Positions 24,916-35,343 of a DNA stretch of 64,000 nucleotides are shown piece after piece. The position numbers were made by a program, and so were the translations under genes. Every line of letters begins with the position of its first letter. The first letter of the stretch is position 1. Source of the stretch: Geobacter sp. (GTDB taxonomy: Bacteria > Desulfobacterota > Desulfuromonadia > Geobacterales > Pseudopelobacteraceae). The stretch covers positions 62,001 through 126,000 of the forward strand of contig PJFB01000008.1 in NCBI GenBank assembly GCA_003574895.1, given 5' to 3'. The notes beneath the pieces were generated by a model, which worked only from the letters and a program-made list of their open reading frames with translations, had not been told where the DNA came from and searched no databases.

Positions 24916-24969
24916 CCACTTAAAGAGAAATAACAGTCGTGTATCGCACTTAACCAATGCATCAAAAAT

Positions 24970-25011
24970 AATAACGGGGCAAACAGCTTATGAGCCGTTT
25001 GCCCCGTTATT
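24970..25011 (-). terminator. Rho-independent terminator of rhlE
   Basis: Arms AATAACGGGGCAAAC and GTTTGCCCCGTTATT (15 bases), followed on the minus strand by TATTTTTG. It lies 40 bases after the rhlE stop. Confidence 0.8.
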
Positions 25012-25050
25012 AATGGTCGCAGCAAAGTGGTGTCTATTCCAGATGGGTCC

Positions 25051-26406
25051 TTAGTGAGCCCTTTGGGAACGCTGTGGATACCTGGACCTGGCAGCCTGTG
25101 GAGGTGACGCTTGGGACGGCTTGCTTCGATGCTGCTGTATTTTTGCTGATGCTCCCGACGCCTTTAGCGCGTCGGAGGGAGCATTGTTGCTACCCTGTTT
25201 TGACGGCTTCCCAGCAGACTGCGGCTTACGATTCTGCGGCTGACGTGGCGGGCGGGCAAACTCCGTGTCCTTGTGCGGAGGAGGGACGCTATAATCAAAG
25301 CCCTCCAAAGTCCGGCGTTCAAGTTGAGCATTAAGCTTTTTCTCGATCGTACGGACCATAACCGAGTCTTCGGAAGTCACCATGGTAAAGGCATCACCAC
25401 TGCGAGCGGCGCGACCGGTCCGTCCGATGCGGTGTATATATGCCTCGGCAGTGTCAGGGATATCATAGTTGATCACATGCGATATCTGGGACACGTCGAT
25501 CCCTCGCGCAGCAATATCCGTTGCCACCAGGATCTGGAAAGAACCATCACGAAACCCATCCAAAGCAGCCTGGCGACGGTTTTGCGAGAGATTGCCCTGC
25601 AATGATGCCGCCCTGTAACCGGATTTTTCCAGCTGTTCTCCCAGGCGTTTGGCTCGGTGCTTGGTGCGGGTAAACACCAATACCGATTCGGTATCAGTGT
25701 GTCGTAGCAGTTCAAGCAAGAGAGCGGTTTTTAGATGTTGGGCTACCGGGTAAAGGGCATGGCTCACCGTAATTGGCGGAGCAATGCTGTCAACCTGCAC
25801 TGTTACTGGGTCAGTCAGAATGTCGTTTGCCAGGCGACGAATATCGTCTGGCATGGTTGCCGAGAAAAGCAATGTTTGCCGCTGCTGGGGCAGATGCTTC
25901 AAAACCCGGCGGATATCAGGGAGAAAACCCATATCGAACATCTGATCGGCTTCGTCCAGCACCAATACATCAAGATGAGCAAGGTTTATGGTGCCCTGAT
26001 TGATATGGTCCAGCAGGCGACCGGGACAAGCCACGACGATCTCGACCCCACGCCTGAGCTTTTCGATCTGAGGATTGACTCCGACACCGCCGTAAACTGT
26101 AATGCTCTTTAATCGGGTGAGTTGCCCCAACTGGCAAATGGACTCATGAATCTGCTCTGCAAGTTCGCGGGTCGGCGCAATCACCAGCGCGCGCACCAAT
26201 CCCCTCTCACCCTGTACCAGGCGATGCAGGATCGGCAAAACGAAGGCGGCGGTTTTACCGGTGCCAGTCTGGGCCAACCCCATGACATCACGTCCCTTCA
26301 TGACCTCTGGAATTGCCTGTTCTTGAATTGGCGTGGGAACCGTGTAACCGGCCAGATTGACTCCGCCGGCAACCTGATGATGAAAATTGAATTTTTGAAA
26401 CGACAT
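25051..26406 (-). CDS. rhlE: DEAD-box RNA helicase, RhlE type
   Basis: 451 aa. ATP-dependent RNA unwinding, probably in ribosome assembly or cold adaptation. Motifs: Q-motif PTPIQEQAIP, Walker A AQTGTGKT, DEADQMFDMGF, SATMP and HRIGRTGRA. Residues from ~365 form a basic, Pro/Ser-rich disordered tail (RPPRQPQNRKPQSAGKPSKQ) expected to bind RNA. The ATG at 26406 follows AAAAAGGAG; extra upstream codons are not family-like. Transcribed 56 bases after rpsU, which it probably shares an mRNA with. Confidence 0.94.
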   Translation of the reverse strand: MSFQKFNFHHQVAGGVNLAGYTVPTPIQEQAIPEVMKGRDVMGLAQTGTGKTAAFVLPILHRLVQGERGLVRALVIAPTRELAEQIHESICQLGQLTRLKSITVYGGVGVNPQIEKLRRGVEIVVACPGRLLDHINQGTINLAHLDVLVLDEADQMFDMGFLPDIRRVLKHLPQQRQTLLFSATMPDDIRRLANDILTDPVTVQVDSIAPPITVSHALYPVAQHLKTALLLELLRHTDTESVLVFTRTKHRAKRLGEQLEKSGYRAASLQGNLSQNRRQAALDGFRDGSFQILVATDIAARGIDVSQISHVINYDIPDTAEAYIHRIGRTGRAARSGDAFTMVTSEDSVMVRTIEKKLNAQLERRTLEGFDYSVPPPHKDTEFARPPRQPQNRKPQSAGKPSKQGSNNAPSDALKASGASAKIQQHRSKPSQASPPQAARSRYPQRSQRAH

Positions 26407-26462
26407 GTTACTCCTTTTTATTGATACTACGGAATACTGCAAACCCGCTGAACAGAGATTCC

Positions 26463-26663
26463 TCAGTCCCGCTCCGGCTTGCGATAGCGCATCGCTTTCC
26501 TGCGTCTGCGCGCTGCTTCAAGCTGCTTGCGTTTTTTCTTGACCGACGGTTTTTCGTAAAAGCGCCTTTTCTTGAGGTCCTTGAGAACCCCTTCTTTTTG
26601 CACCATGCGTTTGAGGTCACGGAGTGCCTTGTCAATGTCATTGGCATGTACGATAATGCTCAC
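26463..26663 (-). CDS. rpsU: Ribosomal protein bS21
   Basis: 66 aa from a GTG at 26663 with AGGAG 7 bases upstream; sequence [19 protein letters not shown] and the Arg/Lys-rich tail [15 protein letters not shown] are typical. Small-subunit protein near the anti-Shine-Dalgarno end of 16S RNA. Its leader holds a terminator-like hairpin, and rhlE follows. Confidence 0.95.
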   Translation of the reverse strand: MSIIVHANDIDKALRDLKRMVQKEGVLKDLKKRRFYEKPSVKKKRKQLEAARRRRKAMRYRKPERD

Positions 26664-26689
26664 GGGCGTGCTCCTCTCGAATTTTAAAT

Positions 26690-26724
26690 AAAAAAAACCC
26701 CAGGAACTTCTAAAGTCCCTAGGG
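26690..26724 (-). terminator. Terminator-like hairpin inside the rpsU leader (possible attenuator)
   Basis: On the minus strand arms CCCTAGGGACTT and AAGTTCCTGGGG pair over a TAG loop (G:U pairs included), followed directly by eight T. It stands 27 bases before the rpsU GTG, with no gene upstream on that strand (secA diverges), so it ends transcripts that begin in 26730-26900 before rpsU is reached. Confidence 0.55.
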
Positions 26725-26961
26725 CTTGTTAACTTCAAAAGATAGTCAACTTTACCATAATAGTGACCGCTTGTATGCAATAAAATTCAGAATTGTATTT
26801 AAAAACAGCGATTCAAGACCAGAACGCAACTAACGACATATACTTGTCACGCTATTGTTACACTCGTACCCTCGTCACTACCCCCTTTTATGTTGAGGCG
26901 CCTTGGTTTTTGTGATAATTTAAAAAGCTATTTTTCCCATTATCTTCAACTGGAGAGATGA

Positions 26962-29652
26962 ATGTTCAGTTCCATTATCAAAAAGGTTGTCGGCAGCAAA
27001 AACGAGCGCGAACTAAAAAAACTCTGGCCAATTGTCAACAAAATCGGCCAGATGGAACCCACCCTCGCAAAACTCTCCGATGAGCAGTTACGAGACAAAA
27101 CCTTTGAGTTCAAAGAACGCCATTCCAAAGGCGAGTCTCTGGATGCACTATTGCCAGAGGCATTTGCCGTCTGTCGCGAGGCAGGCAAACGTGTGCTGGG
27201 AATGCGTCATTTTGACGTACAGTTGATCGGTGGCATGGTGCTTCACTCGGGCAAGATCGCCGAAATGAAGACCGGTGAAGGCAAGACCCTCGTGGCAACC
27301 CTGCCCGCCTACCTGAACGCTATTTCGGGCAAAGGCGTGCATGTGGTCACTGTCAACGACTATCTTGCAAAACGAGACGCCGAATGGATGGGACAGTTGT
27401 ACAATTTCCTGGGCCTGTCTGTCGGTATCATCGTTCATGGAATCGAAGATGATGAGCGCCGTGCGAACTATGCTGCCGACATCACCTACGGCACTAATAA
27501 CGAATTCGGCTTTGATTATCTGCGGGACAATATGAAATTCTCGCTGGAAGACTATGTGCAACGCGGCTTCAATTACTCCATCGTTGACGAGGTCGATTCA
27601 ATCCTCATTGACGAAGCCCGTACACCACTCATAATCTCCGGCCCCACCGAGGAATCCACCGACAAGTACTATGTCATCGACCGCATCATACCAATGTTGA
27701 AAAAAGGTGAGGTAAAGGATGTGGAAGCCAACACCCTTTCCGGAAAACGCAAGGAGTACACCGGCGACTTCACCATCGACGAGAAAGCCAAGAGCGCTAC
27801 CCTTACTGAGCAAGGGGTCTTGAAAGTCGAGAAACTGCTCAAGATTGACAACCTCTATGATCCGCGCAACATCGAGATCCTGCACCATGTACAGCAAGCG
27901 CTGAGGGCCCATGCCATGTACAAGCGCGACGTGGATTACGTGGTCAAAGATGGCGAGGTAATGATTGTCGATGAATTCACCGGACGCCTCATGCCTGGCA
28001 GACGCTGGTCTGATGGCCTGCATCAGGCCATCGAAGCCAAAGAAGGGGTCAATATTGAGAACGAGAATCAGACCCTGGCCACCATTACCTTCCAGAACTA
28101 TTTCCGCATGTATGCCAAGCTCTCCGGCATGACCGGCACGGCCGACACCGAGGCCGAAGAATTCCATAAAATTTACAAGCTGGACGTGATGGTGATCCCC
28201 ACAAACCGTCCACTCTTGCGTCCGGATTTTCCCGATGTGATCTACAAGACGGAAATGGAGAAATTCAAAGCCGTTATTGAAGACATCAAGGAACATTACG
28301 CCGGTGGCCAACCCTGTTTGGTCGGCACCATATCCATTGAAAAATCAGAGGTTCTTGCGGAACTGCTCAAGCGGGAAGGGATTCCACACAACGTACTGAA
28401 TGCCAAACAGCACGAGCGTGAAGCCGAGATCGTGGCCCAGGCCGGCCGCAAAGGGGCCATAACTATTGCTACAAACATGGCGGGACGCGGTACAGACATC
28501 TTGTTGGGCGGCAACCCGGAGGCCATGGCCAAACAATGGCGCCGTGCCAATCCCGAGGCTACCGATGAACAGTACCAGGCGGAACTGGAGCGGTTCAAGG
28601 CCCAGTGCGCGGCCGAACATGACGAGGTGGTCAAGCTGGGAGGCCTGCACATCCTGGGCACCGAACGACACGAGTCACGCCGCATCGACAACCAGCTGCG
28701 CGGCCGCTCCGGACGCCAGGGCGATCCGGGTTCGTCCAAGTTCTATCTGTCACTGCAAGACGACCTGTTGCGCATCTTTGGCTCCGAGCGGGTAGCCAAG
28801 ATCATGGATCTACTCAAGATCGAAGAGGGTGAAGCCATCACCCACTCAATGATCACCAAGTCCATCGAAAACGCCCAAAAGAAGGTTGAGGCCCACAACT
28901 TTGACATCCGCAAGCATCTGATCGAATACGACGACGTTATGAACAAGCAACGCGAGGTGATCTATACCCAGCGTCGCGAAATCCTGTCCGGACAGGAAAT
29001 TCGCGAGAGCTTCCAGGAGATGCTGGACGAGACCATTGATGATATTGCCTCGACATATTGCATAGAAAAGATGCCCGCCCATGAATGGGACTGGCAAGCA
29101 ATCAGCGAAATTGTTTTCAAGTGCTTCAACATGCACCTGGATTTGCCTAAAGAGACCTTGGACAGGCTGAATCCAACCAATTTCCGCGACACCCTGAAAG
29201 AGCAGGCCAATGAGATTTTTCAAGCCAAGGCTGCTGATTTGGGAGATGAGCTGATCGATCACTTGATCAAGGTGATGATGCTCCAGGCCATTGATACTCA
29301 CTGGAAAGATCATCTGCTCAATATCGATCACCTCAAGGAAGGAATCGGGTTACGGGGCTACGGCCAGAAAGACCCGAAACAGGAATACAAGATAGAAGCC
29401 TACAATCTTTTCATGGAGATGATTAATCGAATCCGCGAAGAGGTGGTTGAACGCATTTACTGGGTACAGGTGCAGCATGAGGACGATGTTGAAGAGTTGG
29501 AAGAGGAACAACGCAGCAAAAAACTGGTCTTCAATCTCTCCGATGAAGCTGACAAACCGCATGAACCGGCCAAAAGCCAAAAAGTTGCGGGTAGAAACGA
29601 TCCTTGCCCATGCGGGAGCGGGAAAAAATATAAAAAGTGCTGCGGGAAATAG
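26962..29652 (+). CDS. secA: Protein translocase ATPase SecA
   Basis: 896 aa motor of Sec export. Walker A is MKTGEGKTL, Walker B region [15 protein letters not shown], and helicase motif region [13 protein letters not shown]. The C-terminal tail [18 protein letters not shown] is the Cys-rich zinc site that binds SecB or the ribosome. Full length. SD GGAG precedes ATG 26962. argJ follows 18 bases downstream. Confidence 0.97.
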   Translation: MFSSIIKKVVGSKNERELKKLWPIVNKIGQMEPTLAKLSDEQLRDKTFEFKERHSKGESLDALLPEAFAVCREAGKRVLGMRHFDVQLIGGMVLHSGKIAEMKTGEGKTLVATLPAYLNAISGKGVHVVTVNDYLAKRDAEWMGQLYNFLGLSVGIIVHGIEDDERRANYAADITYGTNNEFGFDYLRDNMKFSLEDYVQRGFNYSIVDEVDSILIDEARTPLIISGPTEESTDKYYVIDRIIPMLKKGEVKDVEANTLSGKRKEYTGDFTIDEKAKSATLTEQGVLKVEKLLKIDNLYDPRNIEILHHVQQALRAHAMYKRDVDYVVKDGEVMIVDEFTGRLMPGRRWSDGLHQAIEAKEGVNIENENQTLATITFQNYFRMYAKLSGMTGTADTEAEEFHKIYKLDVMVIPTNRPLLRPDFPDVIYKTEMEKFKAVIEDIKEHYAGGQPCLVGTISIEKSEVLAELLKREGIPHNVLNAKQHEREAEIVAQAGRKGAITIATNMAGRGTDILLGGNPEAMAKQWRRANPEATDEQYQAELERFKAQCAAEHDEVVKLGGLHILGTERHESRRIDNQLRGRSGRQGDPGSSKFYLSLQDDLLRIFGSERVAKIMDLLKIEEGEAITHSMITKSIENAQKKVEAHNFDIRKHLIEYDDVMNKQREVIYTQRREILSGQEIRESFQEMLDETIDDIASTYCIEKMPAHEWDWQAISEIVFKCFNMHLDLPKETLDRLNPTNFRDTLKEQANEIFQAKAADLGDELIDHLIKVMMLQAIDTHWKDHLLNIDHLKEGIGLRGYGQKDPKQEYKIEAYNLFMEMINRIREEVVERIYWVQVQHEDDVEELEEEQRSKKLVFNLSDEADKPHEPAKSQKVAGRNDPCPCGSGKKYKKCCGK

Positions 29653-29670
29653 ATTATTCGGAGTTTGACT

Positions 29671-30852
29671 ATGGATATCAAAGGCTTCCAGTTTTCAGCA
29701 GTTGAAGCAGCCATCAAGAAACCGGGCAGGAAAGACCTGGCCTTGATCTTCTCGGAAGTGCCGGCCACGGCATGCTCCGTATTTACCACGAATGCTGTCA
29801 AGGCTGCACCGGTCCTGCTATCCGCCAAGCACATCAAAAAAGGAATGGCTCAAGCTCTGGTCGTCAACAGTGGTAACGCCAATGCCTGTACCGGAGAACA
29901 TGGAATGCTGGCAGCATTGGAAACTTCGCGCCTGACAGCGGAAGGCCTGGGCATTCCCGATGAATTGGTGCAAGTATCATCCACCGGAGTAATCGGTGTA
30001 CAGATGCCAATGGACCGCCTCAGAACAGCTATTCCAGGATTGGTCGAAGGGCTTTCGTCCGGAACACTGGATGAGGTAGCCGAGGCCATCATGACCACCG
30101 ACACATTCCCGAAGATGGAGGCTAGAAGTGGTCAAGCTGGCGGATCCAGCTACACCGTAGCCGGAATCGCCAAGGGTGCCGGCATGATCATGCCGAACAT
30201 GGCCACCATGCTCTCCTTCATTATTACCGATGCCGCCGTCGATCCGGCCTTTCTGGAGAAATCTTTTCGGTGCGCAGTAGATACATCGTTCAACACCATT
30301 ACAGTTGACGGTGACATGTCCACCAATGACACCTGCCTGATAATGGCAAACGCCATGGCAAACAATCCCCCCATAAAACCAGGGACTCCGGAAGCGGAGA
30401 TTTTCAAGGCGTTGTTGCATGACGTGCTTCTATCGCTGGCAAAACAAATCGTCAAGGACGGTGAAGGCGCCACCAAGTTTGTCGAAGTGCGCGTTACTGG
30501 CGCCCGTAACGATATCGACGCAAAACGGGCTGCATTGGCCATAGCAAACTCCAGTCTAGTGAAAACCGCCTTTTTCGGACAAGACGCCAACTGGGGGCGT
30601 ATCTTTGCAGCAGTTGGCTATTCGGGCGCAGAAGTGGACCAATCCAGTTTATCTCTGAGCTTTGATGACGTCATCATGGCGACTAAAGGCATTTTTGCCG
30701 GTGGGGATACCGAGGCGCGCGGTACTGAAGTACTCAAAAAGAGAGAGTTCACCGTCACTGTCGATCTGGGCCTTGGAAGCGGCACTACCACAGTATACAC
30801 TTCGGACCTGTCCCATGAGTATGTTAGCATCAACGCCGACTATCGAACCTGA
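29671..30852 (+). CDS. argJ: Bifunctional glutamate N-acetyltransferase / ornithine acetyltransferase
   Basis: 393 aa proenzyme that transfers acetyl from N-acetylornithine to glutamate (and may use acetyl-CoA) in arginine synthesis. Autoprocessing occurs before Thr179 in AKGAGMIMPNMATML; the oxyanion motif STGVIG (residues ~104-109) is present. ATG 29671 has CGGAG 7 bases upstream; a TTG 6 bases earlier is less likely. Probably cotranscribed with secA and ended by the terminator at 30881. Confidence 0.95.
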   Translation: MDIKGFQFSAVEAAIKKPGRKDLALIFSEVPATACSVFTTNAVKAAPVLLSAKHIKKGMAQALVVNSGNANACTGEHGMLAALETSRLTAEGLGIPDELVQVSSTGVIGVQMPMDRLRTAIPGLVEGLSSGTLDEVAEAIMTTDTFPKMEARSGQAGGSSYTVAGIAKGAGMIMPNMATMLSFIITDAAVDPAFLEKSFRCAVDTSFNTITVDGDMSTNDTCLIMANAMANNPPIKPGTPEAEIFKALLHDVLLSLAKQIVKDGEGATKFVEVRVTGARNDIDAKRAALAIANSSLVKTAFFGQDANWGRIFAAVGYSGAEVDQSSLSLSFDDVIMATKGIFAGGDTEARGTEVLKKREFTVTVDLGLGSGTTTVYTSDLSHEYVSINADYRT

Positions 30853-30880
30853 CAGGCGCCAGCACCAACATCATTTCTTT

Positions 30881-30907
30881 AAAAACCTCCTGCCGGGAGG
30901 TTTTTTT
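30881..30907 (+). terminator. Rho-independent terminator after argJ
   Basis: AAAAACCTCC-TGCCG-GGAGG then seven T. Ends the secA-argJ transcript just before the serine hydrolase gene. Confidence 0.85.
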
Positions 30908-30929
30908 CGTCAAGGCATTGAGGCAAATC

Positions 30930-32096
30930 GTGCGTATCATCTTCATTCTGTGCATACTTCTTGTTTTATTTTCAATCCGCGTTGTATTTGCAACAGATGC
31001 GCTGATGGAAGCGGGACGCACCGGCACCATTGAGTTTCTTATGGAAAAAGCCATTTCAGATGGCCTGATAATCGGCGGCGTAGTGGTCATCGGCAACCAC
31101 ACCGGCACCCTTTACAGTATTTCCAAAGGCAGAATTTCTCCTGCGGTTGACTCCGCACCAATCAGCGAACATACGCTCTTTGACATTGCATCCCTGACCA
31201 AAGTTTTCGCGACTGCACCGGCACTAATGAAACTACTGGATGAGGGACGCATCTCTTTGATGGACCCGCTAACCCGCTGGTTCCCCGAATTTGAAGGAAG
31301 TGACCATGAAGATATCACCATCCTTAATCTTCTGACTCATACATCCGGACTTGACGACATCGCGATTCCGCAAGAAGAACCTCTTAAAACTGCCATCCAA
31401 AAAGTTGCCGGCCAGAAAATTTTGAAGTTGCCAGGCAACCGATTTCGCTATGCAGACATTAACTTCATACTTCTAGGGGAGCTGGTACACAGGGTAACCG
31501 CAATTCCACTGGACCGCTTCTGCCAGGAGGAGTTCTATGCACCACTGAAAATGACCGATACCATGTTTAATCCCCCGCAGAACCCGGCAGCTGTTATCGC
31601 CACGACCCGAGGAGATGGCAACGAGCTCCTGTCAGGTGTGGTTCAGGATGAAAACTCACGCCATTTGGGGGGTGTTGCAGGTCATGCGGGATTGTTCAGT
31701 TCGGCCTTTGATCTGACTCATTTTGTACGCATGTACTTAAACGGCGGTAAACTCGACAACACTCGCATCTTCTCGGAACGGGTTGTCAAGCAGATGACTG
31801 CGCCCTATTTTTACAGCAACGGCAATGTGGTGCGTGGTCTGGGCTGGGACATGGAATCCCCTTATTCTGCGCCTAAAGGGCGTTCATTCTCTGAGATGTC
31901 CTTCGGCCATACCGGCTATAGCGGCTCATCGGTCTGGATCGATCCTCAATCCGACCTTTTTGTCATTCTTTTGACATCGCGTCTAGACCACAGGGGAACC
32001 CGGCAGTTCAACAGATTGCGCAGCAATATCTCCACCCTTGCCGCAGCGATTTACTCTTCTTCGGATAAAGCCCTTGCGGGACCAAAAATGCCGTAA
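30930..32096 (+). CDS. Secreted serine hydrolase, beta-lactamase/esterase class C family
   Basis: 388 aa. N-terminal signal-like stretch (IIFILCILLVLFSIRVVFA). Active-site motif SLTK (Ser88) matches S-x-x-K, YADIN matches Y-x-N and FGHTGYSG matches the H-x-G site. Such proteins act as esterases or carboxypeptidases, rarely as lactamases; substrate not known. The GTG at 30930 has TGAGG 6 bases before it and is preferred over a TTG at 30918, which has AAGG too close. Confidence 0.88.
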   Translation: MRIIFILCILLVLFSIRVVFATDALMEAGRTGTIEFLMEKAISDGLIIGGVVVIGNHTGTLYSISKGRISPAVDSAPISEHTLFDIASLTKVFATAPALMKLLDEGRISLMDPLTRWFPEFEGSDHEDITILNLLTHTSGLDDIAIPQEEPLKTAIQKVAGQKILKLPGNRFRYADINFILLGELVHRVTAIPLDRFCQEEFYAPLKMTDTMFNPPQNPAAVIATTRGDGNELLSGVVQDENSRHLGGVAGHAGLFSSAFDLTHFVRMYLNGGKLDNTRIFSERVVKQMTAPYFYSNGNVVRGLGWDMESPYSAPKGRSFSEMSFGHTGYSGSSVWIDPQSDLFVILLTSRLDHRGTRQFNRLRSNISTLAAAIYSSSDKALAGPKMP

Positions 32097-32117
32097 CGTA
32101 TCTTAACCGCTTAAAAC

Positions 32118-32147
32118 TTGACACGTTTGCTGTCCATATGCTAGCTT
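32118..32147 (+). promoter_or_regulatory. Candidate promoter of the response-regulator gene
   Basis: TTGACA, 18-base spacer and TAGCTT about 50 bases before the ATG. The spacing is slightly long. Confidence 0.4.
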
Positions 32148-32195
32148 TTCCCGTACTTCCATTTCTTCCGCACCCGCTACACGAGGGAGGGACCG

Positions 32196-33353
32196 ATGAG
32201 CATCAAAATTCTCCTGGCTGATGACAGCATCACCATTCAAAAGGTGATCGGCATCATTTTTGGAGGTGAAGACTATGCCCTCACAGTGGTGGACAATGGC
32301 AAGGCCGCTGTGGACAAGGCACTGGAGGTTTCACCCGATGTGCTTCTCATCGATGCCATCATGCCAGGCATGTCCGGTTACGATGTATGCGAGTCCATAC
32401 GTGCGATTCCAGCCTTGGCCACAAAGCCCATCCTGCTCCTGACAGGGTCATTCGAACCTTTTGACGAGGCCAAAGCCAACAGCTGTGGTGCCGATGACTT
32501 CCTTGCAAAACCTTTTGAATCGCAACAGATCGTAAGCAAAGTAAAAGATCTTTATGAGCTGGGGGTATCCCGTGCTGCCGCCGCTCAGCCGGAACCAGCT
32601 CCTGAAGCGGCTCCAGCCATACCCCAAAACATGCCAACAATAACATCGGCAACTGCTGCATCTGCTCCGAAAGAGAATATTGATGATATCTGGGCCGCCT
32701 TTACCATGGATGCCGAGCAGCCTGTACCTCCTGAGACCCCAACCCCACCCGCTGCACAGGCCACAGACCTTGAACCGGATGTATTCGCCATTATCAATGA
32801 AGAGCCTGACGCACTGATTCCAGCACCACTGGCAACTCCTCCGATACAGAATATTGACACCGGTTCACAATGGATTCCAGTAGAGGAACATACCTTTGAT
32901 TTTACTGAGGAGAAAGTAGCCGAACTACCGGCTAATGCTTTCACCGAACAAGCGCCATCTTTTACAGAAACTTCCTTTGGGGACATATCCTTTGAAGAAA
33001 CGCCCATTCAAGCCAAGGAAGACACCGGAACCCCTTTCATCGAACCAGCTCCGACCGAATTGAGCACTGCTCCTTTGTCTTTTGAACCCTCCGTATCTTT
33101 TACAGAGGAACCAATTCCGTCATTACCGGAAGAACCAGTGCCTGCGTTCGCGGCACCTGCCGAATCTCCGGAGGCAGCCATATCCCAACCCGTCTCAACC
33201 GGTACTGCTGCCATTTTTACCGAAGAACAACTAAAGGCTGCTATCGCCGGGGTTTCACAGGATATTATCCAAAAGGTCGTGTGGGAAGTGGTACCGGATT
33301 TGGCCGAAACGCTTATCAAAGAGGCCATCCGCAAGATAAAAGAAGGCATGTAA
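32196..33353 (+). CDS. Receiver-domain protein with long acidic linker and conserved C-terminal helix
   Basis: 385 aa. Residues 1-120 form a CheY-like receiver: acidic pocket Asp9/Asp10, phosphorylation site Asp53 in LLIDAIMPGMSG, and Lys in FLAKPFE. Residues ~130-335 are Pro/Glu/Ala/Thr rich with imperfect repeats such as FTEEPIPSLPEEPVP and are likely disordered. The last ~45 residues (SQDIIQKVVWEVVPDLAETL then IKEAIRKIKEG) form an amphipathic helix that recurs in delta-proteobacterial receivers, by memory rather than search. No DNA-binding domain. Single gene, probably from the promoter at 32118. Confidence 0.9.
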   Translation: MSIKILLADDSITIQKVIGIIFGGEDYALTVVDNGKAAVDKALEVSPDVLLIDAIMPGMSGYDVCESIRAIPALATKPILLLTGSFEPFDEAKANSCGADDFLAKPFESQQIVSKVKDLYELGVSRAAAAQPEPAPEAAPAIPQNMPTITSATAASAPKENIDDIWAAFTMDAEQPVPPETPTPPAAQATDLEPDVFAIINEEPDALIPAPLATPPIQNIDTGSQWIPVEEHTFDFTEEKVAELPANAFTEQAPSFTETSFGDISFEETPIQAKEDTGTPFIEPAPTELSTAPLSFEPSVSFTEEPIPSLPEEPVPAFAAPAESPEAAISQPVSTGTAAIFTEEQLKAAIAGVSQDIIQKVVWEVVPDLAETLIKEAIRKIKEGM

Positions 33354-33390
33354 TTACAAACAAGTGTCATCATTATGCAGCAGGCACAAC

Positions 33391-33417
33391 GGGGATGCTC
33401 ACTCATCCCCATTTTTA
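33391..33417 (+). terminator. Rho-independent terminator after the receiver gene
   Basis: GGGGATG-ctcact-CATCCCC followed by ATTTTTAT, 38 bases after the stop codon and before trpD. Confidence 0.8.
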
Positions 33418-33451
33418 TGCATAATTCATTCAACATTGAGAGGTTAGTCAT

Positions 33452-34504
33452 ATGATCAGAAATGCCATTGCACGGGTCGTTGAGCACACGGACCTGACCG
33501 AGGGCGAGATGATCGAAGTCATGAACCAGATCATGTCGGGAGAGACAACGCCGGCCCAGATAGGGGCATTTATAACTGCCCTGCGTATGAAGGGTGAAAC
33601 CATAGAGGAAATCACCGGTGCCGCCCGCGTGATGCGGGAACGGGCAACACCGATCAGAGTCGGCAAAGGGGTGCTGGATATTGACCGCGATGATATCAAC
33701 ATCGACCAGGAGACTATTCTTGACGTAGTCGGTACCGGTGGCGACGGCACGAATACCTTCAACGTCTCCACCACGGTGGCCTTTGTTGTATCGTCCTGCG
33801 GTGTCAAGGTGGCCAAGCATGGCAACCGCTCGGTATCATCGGCCTGTGGCAGTGCGGACGTTTTGGAAAAGCTGGGAGTAAACCTAGATGTCACTCCTGA
33901 AACAGTCGAAAAGTGTATAAAGGAGATCGGTATCGGCTTCCTCTTTGCACCTGCACTGCATGGCGCCATGAAGCACGCCATCGGCCCGCGCAGAGAAATC
34001 GGCATCCGCACTATCTTCAACATCCTCGGCCCACTGACCAATCCTGCCGGTGCCGACTGCCAAGTCATGGGCGTCTACCGTAGCGACCTGGTAGAGAAGC
34101 TTGCCGGGGTGCTGCATAAATTGGGTTGCAGGCATGGTTTCGTAGTTCACGGATTGGATGGTATGGATGAGATGACCATGACCGGAGAAACCTTGGTGGC
34201 CGAGGTCACTCCAGCCGGTGTCAAAATGAGTGTTGTCACGCCGGAACAGTTCAATCTGACTCGCTGCCCGATGGATGATTTAAGGGGTGGCGATGCAGCA
34301 GCCAATGCTGAAATCGTTCGAACCCTTCTGCAGGGAGGAAAAGGGCCAAAGAGGGATATTGTCCTCCTCAATGCCGCCTATGCATTGACCGCAGCCGGCA
34401 AAGTTGCTGCGCCCCACGACGGATTAGATCTGGCAAAGGATGCTATCGACTCCGGCCGGGCCTTTAGGCAACTGGAAAAGCTCGTCGAACTGACAAACCG
34501 ATGA
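33452..34504 (+). CDS. trpD: Anthranilate phosphoribosyltransferase
   Basis: 350 aa. Joins anthranilate and PRPP, second dedicated step of tryptophan synthesis. The motif [21 protein letters not shown] binds the PRPP phosphate, and [18 protein letters not shown] is typical. Full length and followed 25 bases later by trpC. trpE/trpG are not in the window. Confidence 0.97.
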   Translation: MIRNAIARVVEHTDLTEGEMIEVMNQIMSGETTPAQIGAFITALRMKGETIEEITGAARVMRERATPIRVGKGVLDIDRDDINIDQETILDVVGTGGDGTNTFNVSTTVAFVVSSCGVKVAKHGNRSVSSACGSADVLEKLGVNLDVTPETVEKCIKEIGIGFLFAPALHGAMKHAIGPRREIGIRTIFNILGPLTNPAGADCQVMGVYRSDLVEKLAGVLHKLGCRHGFVVHGLDGMDEMTMTGETLVAEVTPAGVKMSVVTPEQFNLTRCPMDDLRGGDAAANAEIVRTLLQGGKGPKRDIVLLNAAYALTAAGKVAAPHDGLDLAKDAIDSGRAFRQLEKLVELTNR

Positions 34505-34529
34505 AAATCTCTCTTCCGGACCTGCGAAT

Positions 34530-35339
34530 ATGAACAATACTCCTGACATTCTCCAGAAAATTGTCACCCACAAAAAAGGCGAACTGGACTTATGCAAAAC
34601 ACTGCTGCCATTGGATGAAGTTCGGGCACGTGCGTCAACAATGCCTCCTGTCAGAGGCTTTGAAGCTGCTTTGCGTGCCAAGGCCAATATCGGCATGACA
34701 GCAATCATTGCTGAGGTTAAGAAAGGGTCACCCAGCAAAGGGGTCATCAGGCCGGATTTCGATCCAACGACAATTGCCAAAATCTACGAAGCAAACGGCG
34801 CCGCTTGTTTGTCGGTCCTGACTGACAAGGATTTCTTTCTGGGAAGCATAGAATACCTGATTGCCATACGTAAAATTGTTTCCTTGCCGCTGTTGCGCAA
34901 AGACTTCATCTTCGACCCCTACCAGATCTACGAGGCTCGCGCGGCTGGTGCTGATGCAATCCTGCTGATTGCTGCAATGCTTGATCTGTCGCAACTTGTT
35001 GACTTCATTGCTTTGGCGAGAGAATTGACTTTGGATGTCTTGTTGGAGGTTCATGACGAGGCTGAGCTGGAATCGGCACTCAGAACCGATTGCGGGCTGA
35101 TCGGTATCAACAACCGCAACTTGCGAACATTTGCCATTGACCTGGGGACAACTGGCCGGCTATCCAGGCTGATGCCGCACGATAGATTTGTGGTAACAGA
35201 GAGCGGCATCAACTCCCTTGCCGATATCCGGCACTTGGCAGCAGAGGGAGCTGGGGCCTTCCTGATCGGAGAATCTCTCATGCGCGAAGATGATATCGGC
35301 GCCAAGTTGAGGGAACTGCTGAAAAACGAAGAAAGGTAG
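34530..35339 (+). CDS. trpC: Indole-3-glycerol-phosphate synthase
   Basis: 269 aa TIM barrel. Cyclises CdRP to indoleglycerol phosphate. IAEVKKGSPSKG carries the catalytic Lys; LLRKDFIFDPYQIYEAR and GINNRNLRTFAIDL are also typical. Translated with trpD; the next small gene begins 4 bases after its stop. Confidence 0.97.
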   Translation: MNNTPDILQKIVTHKKGELDLCKTLLPLDEVRARASTMPPVRGFEAALRAKANIGMTAIIAEVKKGSPSKGVIRPDFDPTTIAKIYEANGAACLSVLTDKDFFLGSIEYLIAIRKIVSLPLLRKDFIFDPYQIYEARAAGADAILLIAAMLDLSQLVDFIALARELTLDVLLEVHDEAELESALRTDCGLIGINNRNLRTFAIDLGTTGRLSRLMPHDRFVVTESGINSLADIRHLAAEGAGAFLIGESLMREDDIGAKLRELLKNEER

Positions 35340-35343
35340 TTTT

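Noticed and set aside
27148-28739. Several minus ORFs inside secA
   Set aside because: Shadows of the clear SecA frame.
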